This document shows, piece by piece, positions 25,298-34,244 of a stretch of DNA of 40,315 nt (within the stretch, counting starts at the first letter, position 1; each line of letters begins with the position of its first letter). Source of the stretch: Paracoccaceae bacterium (GTDB lineage: Bacteria; Pseudomonadota; Alphaproteobacteria; Rhizobiales; Stappiaceae); assembly GCA_013373445.1 (NCBI GenBank), contig JABXHV010000042.1, forward strand, positions 1 through 40,315, in the 5' to 3' direction. The notes beneath the pieces are model-generated. The model did not search any database and was not told the origin of the DNA. It saw nothing but the letters and a program-made list of their open reading frames with translations. Both the position numbers and the translations under genes were made by a program.

Positions 25298-26222
25298 CAG
25301 ACGGTTTCCTTGTGATTTTGTGAGGAAAAAGACCGGACATGCCCGAGCTGAGCCAATCGCGGATACGGCCGCGAAACCGCCATGCGAGTGCGGCCAGCAG
25401 GATCAGTCCGAGCGCGGCCAGTCCGATCCCCAGCCCCCAGCGCCAGTCAAAGCCCAAAGCCTGACTGCCCGCAGCACTGGCCATTCCACCGCATAGCGAC
25501 GACACGTCCGCCTTGCGTTTGCCCAGCTCCCTTTGCAGCTGGGCGCGGGTTGCCGGTCCGGCAATGCCGTCGACGACCAGTTCCGGGTGGGTGCGTTGAA
25601 AGGTCGTGACCGCCTGGCGGGTGCGCAGGTCCATGCGGCCATCAAGATCACCTTGCAAGAAACCCAGCGCGTGAAGTCCCTTTTGCAGATCTTCGATCTG
25701 AGGATCGAACCGGGGGGCAGCGGCCGCCGAACTGCCATCGCGCAGGTGTCTGCCGGTCAAAAGCACCTGGGCTTCCTCGCGCCGCCGGCGCACCAGACCG
25801 GCCAGTCGTTTACCGCCAGCCGTCGTGCCGGTGCGCTCCAGCAAGGTTGCCGCTTGCGCGAAATCCTTGCGCGCGAGGGCCCTGGCCCAGCGCCAGCCAA
25901 GGGCCCGGGCCCCAAGATTGTAAACCACCGAAACACAGGCATCGAAGCGTGCCTGATCCAGAAAGGCAAAGGCCCGGCGGACCGGTACGGCATATTCATG
26001 ATCAATCAGTTTCAAAAGAACCTGATTGGCTTCCTCGCGCGAAATGCTGTCGCCGGGCTGCAGATCATGACCATGCCGGGTTCGCCACCAGCTGGCAAAA
26101 ACCCTCGAGCGCATGGTGAAGCCGTATCCGATGGTCAGGATCCCAACCGGATCGCGATAGGCCCTGGAGACAAATCCCTCATGCCTGGCCAGAAATGCCA
26201 GACCCTGATCACTCATTTGCAT
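25227..26222 (-). CDS. GH24 lysozyme (endolysin) with peptidoglycan-binding domain and C-terminal membrane helix
   Basis: A 331-aa endolysin predicted to cut the glycan chains of peptidoglycan. The T4-lysozyme triad spacing is exact: E15 (RHEGF), D24 and T30 (RDPVGILTIGYGFT). The GH24 domain covers about 1-155. A PG_binding_1 domain (about 173-231, LQKGLHALGFLQGDLDGRMD, VVDGIAGPATRAQLQ) follows, then a membrane helix (about 261-282) and a basic 50-residue tail. There is no N-terminal export signal. The helix near the C-terminus is unusual for an endolysin. ATG 26222 follows AGGGAGAAG; its 3' end overlaps the next gene by 71 bases. It probably acts in host lysis for GTA release. Confidence 0.88.
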   Translation of the reverse strand: MQMSDQGLAFLARHEGFVSRAYRDPVGILTIGYGFTMRSRVFASWWRTRHGHDLQPGDSISREEANQVLLKLIDHEYAVPVRRAFAFLDQARFDACVSVVYNLGARALGWRWARALARKDFAQAATLLERTGTTAGGKRLAGLVRRRREEAQVLLTGRHLRDGSSAAAAPRFDPQIEDLQKGLHALGFLQGDLDGRMDLRTRQAVTTFQRTHPELVVDGIAGPATRAQLQRELGKRKADVSSLCGGMASAAGSQALGFDWRWGLGIGLAALGLILLAALAWRFRGRIRDWLSSGMSGLFPHKITRKPSDERRNVTTDYTGHQVSPIPAGDH

Positions 26223-26282
26223 TGTTTTCTTCTCCCTCAACGCGGAGCCACCCGTTCGGGTGGTTCCGGGACCTGAAACGGT

Positions 26283-27020
26283 TCAGGAGGCCGGGACACT
26301 GGCCTCCAGAAAATGCACGGCGATACGCACGCTGCCGCCGGAAAAGCTGCCGCCATTGGCGCTCAGGCGGATCGTTGTCGGTGCGTAGAAGGCCGTCGGG
26401 CCGATAACCCCGGAGTTGGTTGCTCCTGCGCTCACGCCCAGACTGCCGCCGAACTTTGACGGCTCGCCATCAAGGCCGCAGTCATAGGACGTTACTCCCA
26501 GGACATTTGTGATTGTGCGGCAGGCAACGGCGAAACAAATCGCACGGTTAGGGATCTCGATGGTGCTTTCGACAAAGCTTCCCGAGAGCGTCTCCAGCAG
26601 TTCTTCGCGCACTGACAGGGACAGCGCCGCCCCACTGGCACTTTGTGCAACAACGTCCGTATCGGAGGGGGCTTGCGGAAACACTTGCAGCCAGCCGGAC
26701 GCTCTTTTGACCAGCAAGGCCGCCTCATCTTCCACGAAAGCCTTCAGCCCTGAAAAGGGCGAATGAAAAACCCAGGCGCCATCACGCCATTCGGCGATCT
26801 TGTCCGCCGCACCGCTCCAATCTGCGATGTCTTCGCCGACAGGCACCAGATAGCAGTCGCCTTCGTTGAGGCCGCCCGGCGCGGGCACACCTGCCGTGCG
26901 GGACAGCAGATAGAGCTGCGCCAACGCATCCAGCTTCACCAGAGCCTCGTTGTGAGTGATGTGCTTTTGCGCCTGTGCTGCAGAAAGCACGGGCAGTTGG
27001 AACCTCAAGGTGTCAGACAT
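26283..27020 (-). CDS. DUF2793 phage/GTA-associated protein
   Basis: A 245-aa protein with the DUF2793 hallmark start MSDTLRFQLPVLSAAQAQKH followed by THNEALVKLDALAQL, and a PGGLNEGDCYLVPVG segment. The domain is usual in alphaproteobacterial prophages and GTAs at the tail end of the structural genes, and some members are thought to be fibre or spike proteins. The C-terminal 100 residues look beta-rich and Gly/Ser-rich. ATG 27020 overlaps the stop of the megatron gene by 8 bases. A longer frame to 27134 runs inside that gene and is rejected. A 60-base spacer with a CCACCCG/CGGGTGG hairpin (26248-26263) separates it from the lysozyme gene. Confidence 0.8.
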   Translation of the reverse strand: MSDTLRFQLPVLSAAQAQKHITHNEALVKLDALAQLYLLSRTAGVPAPGGLNEGDCYLVPVGEDIADWSGAADKIAEWRDGAWVFHSPFSGLKAFVEDEAALLVKRASGWLQVFPQAPSDTDVVAQSASGAALSLSVREELLETLSGSFVESTIEIPNRAICFAVACRTITNVLGVTSYDCGLDGEPSKFGGSLGVSAGATNSGVIGPTAFYAPTTIRLSANGGSFSGGSVRIAVHFLEASVPAS

Positions 27021-30000
27021 GGCAGGTGACCTTTCGCTGAAAGCCGCGACCAGCCGTTGCCGACATCTGGCAAACGGCAAATGTGAGGGAGGAAACAGGG
27101 CCGCCGAAGTCGGCGATTTCGTCGCCGGACGCATAAAGGCACGATGGCTCCGAGCTGGTCAGGGTGCGCAGGACCGTGCTGCCGCCCGCATCCAGAATGT
27201 CGACTTCATAGGCCTCAAGTGCCTCGCCCAGCGGGACTTCGACCTGATCCCAGCTGTCGCCGCCGCGCCGGGTCTGGCGTACAAATGTGATGGATAGGCC
27301 CGATGGCAGGCGTTTTGCCCGCAGATGCACCGGTGCCAAAGGTTTGGCACCACGCGCTGTTGCCGTGTGTTCCAGATCGAGCACGATTTCCGCATCCAGC
27401 GCCGTTCCGGCTGGCACCAGCCGATAGGTCAGCTCCAGACCTATCCGATCACTGGTCAGCGGCACCAAAGGACAGGTCGTGCGGTCGAGTAGCACCACAT
27501 CTGCGCCGGTTTCTGCGCCTTGCAACATTTCGGGTTCTGTTCCGGCCTGCGCGCGCAGCAAGCCACTCAACTGGTAGGTCAAGGCGCCGGTGAGCTCTGC
27601 GTCCCTGAACTGGAGGATTTCATAGCCGCCGCCACTGGTGCGCACGGCAAGCGCGTTCTTGCCCGCCAGCACCGACGCTGCATCACGCGATTGCAGCACC
27701 CCGCCATAAAGCTCGACTTCCAGCGTGGTGGCCCGGTCCCATACACCCACAGGGCCCGGCCCTATTGGCGCCAGCAGCCGGCCGAGCGTTGCCGGGCGCT
27801 CAATGTTTTGAACCAGATCGTAGCCCGTCCCGGTGACGGACCGGAACAGGTTCAATCCGCCTGGCCAGGGCCGCGCAAATCCTGCAAGACGCAGACAATT
27901 GTCCGGATCAGCGTCTTCCAGCGGCGGCAGGTCCATCAAGATGCCGTGGGGTTTGCCTGCCTCGGCATTTCGAAAGGCAGTGGCCGGCGCACTCAAATAT
28001 GCCGTTGTGGGTGCAAGCGTGCTGCCAACGCGTGTTGCCTCAATCCGGCTGGCGTATGCGTCTTCCATACGTTCGATGCGCAACTTCAACGGCGGATCGA
28101 ATGTCTTGCCGGGCACCGCACCAAGGGCGAAAACATCCCCCGGCTGCAAATCAAGTCGCAAGGGTGACAGCGAGAACTCGGCCCGTTCGCGCTCGCCCCA
28201 CAGGCGCGCCAGACGCCGGTCTGCCGTCTGCTGCAATTCACTTGCGCCAATCACCGCCCCCAGATCGAGCGTTTCGATCTGACGACTGCCGCTGCCCAGA
28301 CGGCGTGATGCAACGCTCTGGCGCTGAAAGTCACGTGCGCTTTCTTCTGCGCTCATGCGCACCTCGGACGGCAACTCGCTCTCCTGACCTCTGGTGCGGG
28401 CGAGCAAAGGCGCCTCACCGTCCTCCTGAACAAGATCGTCAAAGGTCAAATTGGCAACGGCATCAACGGACTGGCGCTCGATGCGGATCTGGGCGCCCAG
28501 ATCGCAGGCCATGCCTCCAAAGGCGCGCAGCAGTGGTTCCATGACATCGCGCAGCGCCACAGGTCCGGGCACGGTAATGCCTTCCAACACACCGTCCAGA
28601 GATCCGACAGACACATCGGCCGGATCAATCCCGGCGTCCGCCACAAGCTGGCGCAAAAGCGTTGTCAGCGAGAGGGTTCCGGCGCGGCCATTGAGCCAGT
28701 GGCCAACCTGCCAGTTCACACCGTCCGCCCAGACCTCCAGGTAGTTGGGAAACGCCGGATAAGGCCGCGCATCCCAGGTCCAGAGATGGATCGCCGCCGG
28801 GTCAACCATTCGCCCGGTGTAACTGGCGGCTTGCGGATTGCTGCCCTCTTCAAAATCCGGATAGTACGGATCAAAACACGACAGCCAGGCTTCCAGTGCC
28901 CGGCGCTGGATCAGGTCATCACGTGCACCGGAGGAGAAATACGGCACCGCGCTTTCCGATGATTTCGGATCGACAAACAAATTGGGCTGATTGGCCGCCT
29001 TGTCGATGGCCGGGATGCCGAGTTCTGTAAATACAATCGGCTTTGACCCGGGCACCCAGCCGGTCGGCGATATTTCTTCAAGGCCTGCGGCGCGCTCGAC
29101 ATGCGGCTCGCTCCACCAGGAGCGGAGATCCTTGGACCGGTAGACCCATGGCTTTCCATAGGCCCCATCGGTGATCGGGGTGCGCACGGCGTTGTTGCGA
29201 TCCTCAGGGCTTGCGTAATACCAGTCGTGATACTCGCCGCCGGTGATCCCTTCCCTCAGCCCGGCAAGATCATAGGGGTCCTTATTGCCATCCGGGTCTC
29301 CTGCCCCGCGCTGATCTGCGATCGGCAGGTAGTTGTCGATGCCGATAAAGTCGATGTCCGGGGAGGCCCACAGCGGGTCGAGCGGGAAGCGCAGCTCGCC
29401 ATCGCCAGGCACATGCGATCCGTATTCCGACCAGTCAGCGGCATAAGACACTTGTGTGCCAGCCCCCAGAAGCGCCTTTACATCGGCCGCCAATGTCACC
29501 AGAGCCGAGACAAATGGATAGGTTCCCGGGGCCGTCTGCGCCTGCGTCAGAGCCTTCATTTCCGAGCCGATCAGGAACCGGGCAACACCGCCAGCTGCCT
29601 GCGCCAGGGAGGCAAAATGCAGGATAAACCGGCGGTAGGACCATTCTGTCGGACCGGGTGCACCGCTTCCAACGAAACTCGCGATATCGGAGGCTGTCCC
29701 GGCACTGATACGACCACGCCAGGGATAGGCTGGCTGCTCGTCTGCTCCGCCCGGATCAGGCAAACCATTGCCGCTCGGCACATCCATCAGGATAAAGGGA
29801 TAGAGCATGACTTTGAGGCCGCGCGCCTTCAGATCCTTGATCGCGGCAACGACGCTTGCATCAGAGGGCGTGCCGCCAAATGCCGGACGTCCGTCAACGC
29901 TGGAGACCTGACGCGCTGCGGACCGGCTCAGGCCCGCTGCGCTCCAGGTTGCACCGCTGGTGATCTTTTGCGGCACTTCCACCCGCGGGGAAATCTCGCA

Positions 30001-30864
30001 ATGTCCGGCACGCAGGTCATCGCCAAACCAGGACACGACCAGCGCGACACTTTCCAGATTGGGACACAAGTCCTGCAATTCATCCAGTGCGGCTGTCCAG
30101 TCTGACCGGGCGCTCACCACGTGTCGGTTGACCGCTTCTGTCACGCCGGGCAAAGGCTGGGCGGTGACGCTGGTGGGATGATAAACAAACTCGCCTGCGC
30201 CGGGGATAAGCGTCACGGCGCGAATGTTGTCCTCGAGCGGTTCAATGGACCGAATGACCTCGAAGGTCAGCTGCGGCAGACGATTGCCGAAGGGCTCCAG
30301 CGGCAAATGCTCAAAGACCACATAAGCGGTTCCGCGATAGGCCGGGGCATCGCCTTGCAGACCGGCAATCAGCGGATCGGCCAGCTGGGACGTGTCGCCC
30401 TTGTAGAACCGGATCGTGAGACTGGAGCGGTCGAGCAGCTTGCCATCAGCCCAGATGCGCCCGAAGCGGGTGATCGGGCCTTCGCACAAGGCGACAGCAA
30501 AGTTGCCATAATAGGAATAGCTGCGCACTGTCGTGCTGCTGCCCCCACCACCACCTTTGCCGCCCTGTTTTTCTTCGCTGACTTCTTCCTCAAAGCTGGT
30601 GGCCCAGATCACCTGCCCGGCCAGCCTGACCCGGCCATAGACCTTTGGCAGGCTGCCGCCTTCCTGCGAGGACTGGACAGTGACATCTGACAGACGTCCG
30701 GTCTCTATGGTTCTGGACGTCCCAAAGAGCGATTGATCGATGACAGATCCGGCGATTGCCCCGGCCGCCTTGCCCAGAACGCCGCCAAGGGCAGCATAGC
30801 CAGCCGATTTTCCGAGCGCTGCACCGAGCGCCTGGCCGGCGGTTGTGAGAACCAATGTCGCCAT
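27013..30864 (-). CDS. GTA megatron / host-specificity protein (g15), TIM-barrel
   Basis: A 1283-aa tail-tip protein, almost the size of RcGTA g15. The N-terminus (1-45) is hydrophobic and Ala/Gly-rich, as in RcGTA. A Lys/Gly loop (EEKQGGKGGGGGSS, 97-110) is followed by the GTA TIM-barrel domain (about 260-700). Candidate catalytic glutamates there are E435 (LIGSEMKAL) and E614 (VFTELGIPAIDK), suggesting a glycoside-hydrolase-type action on the cell envelope. The phage-tail_3-type baseplate domain lies at about 760-960 (QSVDAVANLTFDDLVQEDGE). It starts with TAATG overlap on the NlpC/P60 gene. In RcGTA this protein forms the baseplate tip and contributes to DNA delivery; that role here is by homology. 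Confidence 0.93.
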   Translation of the reverse strand: MATLVLTTAGQALGAALGKSAGYAALGGVLGKAAGAIAGSVIDQSLFGTSRTIETGRLSDVTVQSSQEGGSLPKVYGRVRLAGQVIWATSFEEEVSEEKQGGKGGGGGSSTTVRSYSYYGNFAVALCEGPITRFGRIWADGKLLDRSSLTIRFYKGDTSQLADPLIAGLQGDAPAYRGTAYVVFEHLPLEPFGNRLPQLTFEVIRSIEPLEDNIRAVTLIPGAGEFVYHPTSVTAQPLPGVTEAVNRHVVSARSDWTAALDELQDLCPNLESVALVVSWFGDDLRAGHCEISPRVEVPQKITSGATWSAAGLSRSAARQVSSVDGRPAFGGTPSDASVVAAIKDLKARGLKVMLYPFILMDVPSGNGLPDPGGADEQPAYPWRGRISAGTASDIASFVGSGAPGPTEWSYRRFILHFASLAQAAGGVARFLIGSEMKALTQAQTAPGTYPFVSALVTLAADVKALLGAGTQVSYAADWSEYGSHVPGDGELRFPLDPLWASPDIDFIGIDNYLPIADQRGAGDPDGNKDPYDLAGLREGITGGEYHDWYYASPEDRNNAVRTPITDGAYGKPWVYRSKDLRSWWSEPHVERAAGLEEISPTGWVPGSKPIVFTELGIPAIDKAANQPNLFVDPKSSESAVPYFSSGARDDLIQRRALEAWLSCFDPYYPDFEEGSNPQAASYTGRMVDPAAIHLWTWDARPYPAFPNYLEVWADGVNWQVGHWLNGRAGTLSLTTLLRQLVADAGIDPADVSVGSLDGVLEGITVPGPVALRDVMEPLLRAFGGMACDLGAQIRIERQSVDAVANLTFDDLVQEDGEAPLLARTRGQESELPSEVRMSAEESARDFQRQSVASRRLGSGSRQIETLDLGAVIGASELQQTADRRLARLWGERERAEFSLSPLRLDLQPGDVFALGAVPGKTFDPPLKLRIERMEDAYASRIEATRVGSTLAPTTAYLSAPATAFRNAEAGKPHGILMDLPPLEDADPDNCLRLAGFARPWPGGLNLFRSVTGTGYDLVQNIERPATLGRLLAPIGPGPVGVWDRATTLEVELYGGVLQSRDAASVLAGKNALAVRTSGGGYEILQFRDAELTGALTYQLSGLLRAQAGTEPEMLQGAETGADVVLLDRTTCPLVPLTSDRIGLELTYRLVPAGTALDAEIVLDLEHTATARGAKPLAPVHLRAKRLPSGLSITFVRQTRRGGDSWDQVEVPLGEALEAYEVDILDAGGSTVLRTLTSSEPSCLYASGDEIADFGGPVSSLTFAVCQMSATAGRGFQRKVTCHV

Positions 30865-31370
30865 TATGCGCGCGCCTTTCGGTTGCTGTCCGGGAGATCT
30901 GAGGGGAACGAAAACACATGCGCCAGACGCCGTTGCCAGGCGCTGGCGAAGGGGCTTTCGACAACACCGATGCGTTCATAGGCGTGGATGAGGCTGCTTG
31001 GTCCGGCGAGAATAGCCACGTGCCGGGCGGGCAAATGATCGCGCCAGCGAAACAGCAAGATGTCGGCAGGCTGGCGCTCCTCCAAAGGTTTTTCGACAAA
31101 CCACCGCCGTCCGGCCTCGGCCAGCTGGTCACAGGATTTGTCCAACGCACCATCGGCCTCATAGGGCGGCACGGCCTCTGGTTCACTGCCGTAAAGCGCA
31201 CGCCAGATGCCGCGCAAGAGGCCAAGGCAATCAGCGCCGACGCCTCGCAAGCTCGCCTGATGGCGATAGGGCGTGCCGATCCATGCCCGTGCTTCCCTCA
31301 GGACCGCCTCGTTGAGCGCGGTCTGCACGGGATCCTCGGTGCTCGCATCAACCAACACGGGGCGCACCAT
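30864..31370 (-). CDS. GTA NlpC/P60 peptidase (g14)
   Basis: A 168-aa NlpC/P60-fold cysteine peptidase. The catalytic set C48 (GVGADCLGLLRGIW), H117 (PARHVAIL) and H129 (SSLIHAYE) is complete. It fits the RcGTA g14 role of cutting peptide cross-links of peptidoglycan at the tail tip. ATG 31370 overlaps the DUF2163 gene by 23 bases. Its TAA overlaps the next ATG by one base. No signal peptide is present, as expected for a virion protein. Confidence 0.93.
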   Translation of the reverse strand: MVRPVLVDASTEDPVQTALNEAVLREARAWIGTPYRHQASLRGVGADCLGLLRGIWRALYGSEPEAVPPYEADGALDKSCDQLAEAGRRWFVEKPLEERQPADILLFRWRDHLPARHVAILAGPSSLIHAYERIGVVESPFASAWQRRLAHVFSFPSDLPDSNRKARA

Positions 31371-32292
31371 CGTTTTCGCCGGTGTTGCGCGCCGGATAAG
31401 ACAGAACGAAATCGGTTCCCGGCATGTGCGGAAAACCTTGAAAGTTCAAAGTGTTGGAGAACTTCCTTCGACAGGTCTCGAACCGCTTGTCGCAGCCTGC
31501 ATAAAGCGTCAGTTGCGTGCCGACCTCCAGCGTCTTCGGCGGGGCTTGCCACAGCCCGATACGGGCGGATGTTGCTGCTGGACCAGAGGCATCCAGCTCA
31601 TTGGCATGCCCTGCGATCTCGGTTTCAAAACCCTGCTGCGGACCATCGTCGACGCACAGGCGACCACCGGAAAACCATCCGCTGTCAAACCCGTCCAGAC
31701 CGCTCACCAGCAGCGTACCGGGAGCCTCGATCGCGGAGACAATCGCCTGGGCCTTGAATTGCGGATCCTCCAGATCCAGCTGGCAGCGCGTATCGCCAAG
31801 GTCGGCATCGCAATTTCTTGAAAACACCCGCCCCTGACGCACGTCGAGCAGATGGCCGAGACCGCGCAGCTCCGCCTGGAAGGCTTCTCCTGCGCGGCTG
31901 ACCTCGCCGATCCGGGCACGTCGCACGAGAAGGTATTGGCCGGGGTCCTGCCAGTTGACCAGATACATGGCCACCCTCGCCCCGTCCCAAAGCCCGGCTT
32001 CCAGATCATCATCGCTCAGGCCGGAGGCGCTGATGCTGGCCGGCTCAAGTTCTGTTGAGCTGAGCGCGCCGCGCACATCACCGCCGCCGGTGGCAAATCC
32101 GGTCGCACTGACAAGGCTGGAGACTTCCAGCGCATTCTCCGGCTGGCAGCTGACGCCCTCCACTTCAATTGATCTATCATGATCGGTGAAGCCGATCACC
32201 GCGCCATCCGCACGGGTCACAAGCCAGCATTTGGCCAAAGTGGTCACATGGCCCGCCAGATGATTGGCCAGACCCTCGGGGAGCTGTTTCAT
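31348..32292 (-). CDS. GTA hub protein (g13), DUF2163 / phage_BR0599
   Basis: A 314-aa tail hub protein. The N-terminal DUF2163 domain (about 1-160; VTRADGAVIGFTDHDRSIEV, then DDLEAGLWDGARVAMYLVNW) is followed by the phage_BR0599 C-terminal domain. Four cysteines are spaced as two pairs: SRNCDADLGDTRC and YAGCDKRFETC. Comparable cysteines hold an iron-sulfur cluster in the phage lambda gpL/RcGTA hub group, so the same is likely here. ATG 32292 is 39 bases after the DUF2460 stop. It overlaps the NlpC/P60 gene by 23 bases. Confidence 0.92.
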   Translation of the reverse strand: MKQLPEGLANHLAGHVTTLAKCWLVTRADGAVIGFTDHDRSIEVEGVSCQPENALEVSSLVSATGFATGGGDVRGALSSTELEPASISASGLSDDDLEAGLWDGARVAMYLVNWQDPGQYLLVRRARIGEVSRAGEAFQAELRGLGHLLDVRQGRVFSRNCDADLGDTRCQLDLEDPQFKAQAIVSAIEAPGTLLVSGLDGFDSGWFSGGRLCVDDGPQQGFETEIAGHANELDASGPAATSARIGLWQAPPKTLEVGTQLTLYAGCDKRFETCRRKFSNTLNFQGFPHMPGTDFVLSYPARNTGENDGAPRVG

Positions 32293-32331
32293 GGGATATA
32301 CGCCTGTCTTTGGTGGGTTCGCGCGGCGCGG

Positions 32332-32967
32332 CTACACCTTGATCTCGATGAGCGGGATGGAGGGAATATCCCCCGCCTCAAAGGCGGCAAGGCTGAGCTC
32401 CAGACGATCGGTGTCAAAGCGCACCGGCACGTCGAACAAGAAGCCCGCGGTCACTTCCGCGCCTTCGGTCGGTGGGGTGCCGAACACCAGTTCAGCGGTC
32501 TCTGTTTCCAGACTGACATCGGTGCCGAACACCTGGGGGATGCCGTCAACCGCGACCTTCAAGCTCGCCTCATCGGGCAACAAGATAGCGCGATCATAGG
32601 CGGTCTGGCCGCTGCCATAGGTTTTCTTCAAAGCGAAGGTCGTTGTCTCACCGTCGCCAATGGCAAGGCTTTGGTCCATCTGAGACGGCAAGGCGCGATC
32701 AGCGCGGGTGGAATGATCGAAGGGATCACGAAAGCGAAATCCGTAGAGCCTGCCACGCGCCTTTTCAAACAGCGCCACCACGGCCTTCAGGTCCTGAAGC
32801 GAACGAATGCCGCTGGCTGCATCATAACGTCTGCGGCTATCTGCCCAGCGAGCGTTGCGGCTTTCATGACCAGAGGCCAAGAGCACCACATCGGTCAGGC
32901 GTTCGGGACCGCCGAGTGTGCCGAAGGCAACGCTTCCGGGAAAGCGCTCATTCAAAAAGTTATCCAT
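32332..32967 (-). CDS. GTA distal tail protein (g12), DUF2460
   Basis: A 211-aa protein of the DUF2460 family, the size of RcGTA g12. It opens with the typical FLNERFPGSVAFGTLGGPER, has YGFRFRDPFDHS at about 74-85 and ends PSIPLIEIKV, all landmarks of the family. In RcGTA it forms the hexameric distal tail ring that joins the tube to the baseplate. ATG 32967 follows CAAGGAGAG. The gene starts 33 bases after the tape-measure stop. Confidence 0.93.
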   Translation of the reverse strand: MDNFLNERFPGSVAFGTLGGPERLTDVVLLASGHESRNARWADSRRRYDAASGIRSLQDLKAVVALFEKARGRLYGFRFRDPFDHSTRADRALPSQMDQSLAIGDGETTTFALKKTYGSGQTAYDRAILLPDEASLKVAVDGIPQVFGTDVSLETETAELVFGTPPTEGAEVTAGFLFDVPVRFDTDRLELSLAAFEAGDIPSIPLIEIKV

Positions 32968-33000
32968 CAGAGCTCTCCTTGAAGAGTTTACACGCGGGCT

Positions 33001-33642
33001 CTAGAGCCCGCGGCGACCGCGACTGACGGCGCGCGCGACCATCGCCGAGACCTGCGCCTCTGAACGGCGGAAGCTCTCCGCATCGCGGGTCGCCACATTG
33101 ATCTGGATTTTGGGTCCGCCGGCTCCGGTGCGTCTTCCTGCGCCCTGTCCGCCGCCTGCAACACCGAGGCGGCCGTCAGGACCACGTGCCAGCGGCAAAA
33201 TGGCTTCAGCTCCGGCTTCTCCTGCGACCCCGAGGCCTGATGTCCCGCCGGGTCCACTTGCTCCGGACAGGCCAAAGTAGGTTGGCGAGGCCACCACACC
33301 GCCCTTGGCAAAGGGCGTAACCGGTGCGTCCCTGGAGACAAGGTTCGACAGCCCGTTTCCCAAAGCGTTGCCGAGTGAACTGGCAGCTTTCCCGGCAAGC
33401 TGTTCCAGCGGGGCGAGCGAGGCGTTCAACAGCCTGGAGGACATCGACAGGGCAATTTGGCGAAACACGCCTTCCAGCGACTTGCCATCGACCAGCGCCG
33501 ACTTGAGGCCGGAGGACAGCGACGCAGAAAACTTCACCGCCGAGCGATTGACCTCCAGCATCCTGGCTGAAAAAGCTTCCAGATCCTCCACCGGCACCTT
33601 GATCTGTGTGTCGGCGCCCGGCCGTGTCTCTCGGTCCACCAT
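33001..33642 (-). CDS. GTA tape measure protein (g11)
   Basis: A 213-aa protein that sets tail length. The N-terminal half is a long amphipathic helix (DLEAFSARMLEVNRSAVKFS). The middle has the hydrophobic LAPLEQLAGKAASSLGNALG, and the C-terminal part has TPFAKGGVVASPTYFGL and GEAGAEAILPL, which are signature segments of phage tape-measure C-termini. The length is near RcGTA g11 and implies a short tail of about 50 nm if the usual scaling holds. ATG 33642 follows AGGAGGG. Confidence 0.9.
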   Translation of the reverse strand: MVDRETRPGADTQIKVPVEDLEAFSARMLEVNRSAVKFSASLSSGLKSALVDGKSLEGVFRQIALSMSSRLLNASLAPLEQLAGKAASSLGNALGNGLSNLVSRDAPVTPFAKGGVVASPTYFGLSGASGPGGTSGLGVAGEAGAEAILPLARGPDGRLGVAGGGQGAGRRTGAGGPKIQINVATRDAESFRRSEAQVSAMVARAVSRGRRGL

Positions 33643-33659
33643 TGTGCCCTCCTGATGCG

Positions 33660-33827
33660 TTAAAGCTTGTGTGGTTGATCCGGATAGGCCCGGATCAAGT
33701 CAGCCAGCGCAGCTGCGCCGAAAGAGTGACGCGCGGGCTGAAGGTTCAGTGCCCAGGCAATCTCGATAGGTGTTGCCGCCCAATAATCAGCCGGTCGCCA
33801 GCCGAGTTTCTGGCAGACAGCCTCCAT
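33660..33827 (-). CDS. GTA small tail assembly chaperone (g10.1, DUF2376-like)
   Basis: A 55-aa gene that is easily missed. Its ATG shares one base with the stop of gp10 (TGATG). The protein begins MEAVCQKLGWRPADYWAATP, continues IEIAWALNLQPARHSF and ends in ADLIRAYPDQPHKL, the pattern of the tiny DUF2376 protein found between g10 and g11 in RcGTA. It likely pairs with gp10 as a tail assembly chaperone during tube growth on the tape measure. It ends 17 bases before the gp11 start. No other frame in this interval gives a plausible product. Confidence 0.85.
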   Translation of the reverse strand: MEAVCQKLGWRPADYWAATPIEIAWALNLQPARHSFGAAALADLIRAYPDQPHKL

Positions 33828-34216
33828 CAGGTCTTGCCAGGGAAAGGGACGGCCGGGGTTTCCCCAACCTCCGCCAGGTCTTCCGATGCGTCTTCGTCTG
33901 CTGCCGTGTCAGGTCCAAAGGTCACGGCCAAGAGGTCAGAGCAGATGGCGGCGAAACCAGCCGCCCCGCCGACCGACGTCATGAGCCCCACCTGGGCATC
34001 GCTGACCTCATGACCTGCCCCGCGCAATCCTGCACCGATCACCTTGATCAGGTCACCGGCGGACAGGCGCGCGGACGCGAACCGGTCGACCAGGCCTTGC
34101 AGGTCGGAGCACTTCAATCCAGCCTCCAGTTCGGCCAGAGCCCCCAGGGTCAAAACGAGCGTCCATTGACGTCCATCGAGGTGGGCGGTGATCTCACCGC
34201 GCAGGCGATTGGCCAT
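33827..34216 (-). CDS. GTA tail assembly chaperone (g10)
   Basis: A 129-aa protein of the GTA_gp10 (phage TAC) family. Family features are MANRLRGEITAHLDGRQWTL, LGALAELEAGL and ALRGAGHEV-type segments (here GAGLRGAGHEVSDAQVGLM), with an acidic C-terminal tail (DTAADEDASEDLAEVGE). It overlaps the 55-aa chaperone gene by one base. ATG 34216 follows AGGAGA. Its upstream neighbour is not the major tail protein, as in RcGTA, but the antisense DUF2235 gene, with which it is head to head over a 159-base gap, so it may need its own promoter. Confidence 0.88.
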   Translation of the reverse strand: MANRLRGEITAHLDGRQWTLVLTLGALAELEAGLKCSDLQGLVDRFASARLSAGDLIKVIGAGLRGAGHEVSDAQVGLMTSVGGAAGFAAICSDLLAVTFGPDTAADEDASEDLAEVGETPAVPFPGKT

Positions 34217-34244
34217 TGCTGTCTCCTGAAATGATCATTCAACG

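Noticed and set aside
29101-30105. 334-aa rightward frame antisense to the megatron gene
   Set aside because: Composition (many Arg, Cys, Gly, His) is that of an antisense shadow; the leftward gene is certain.
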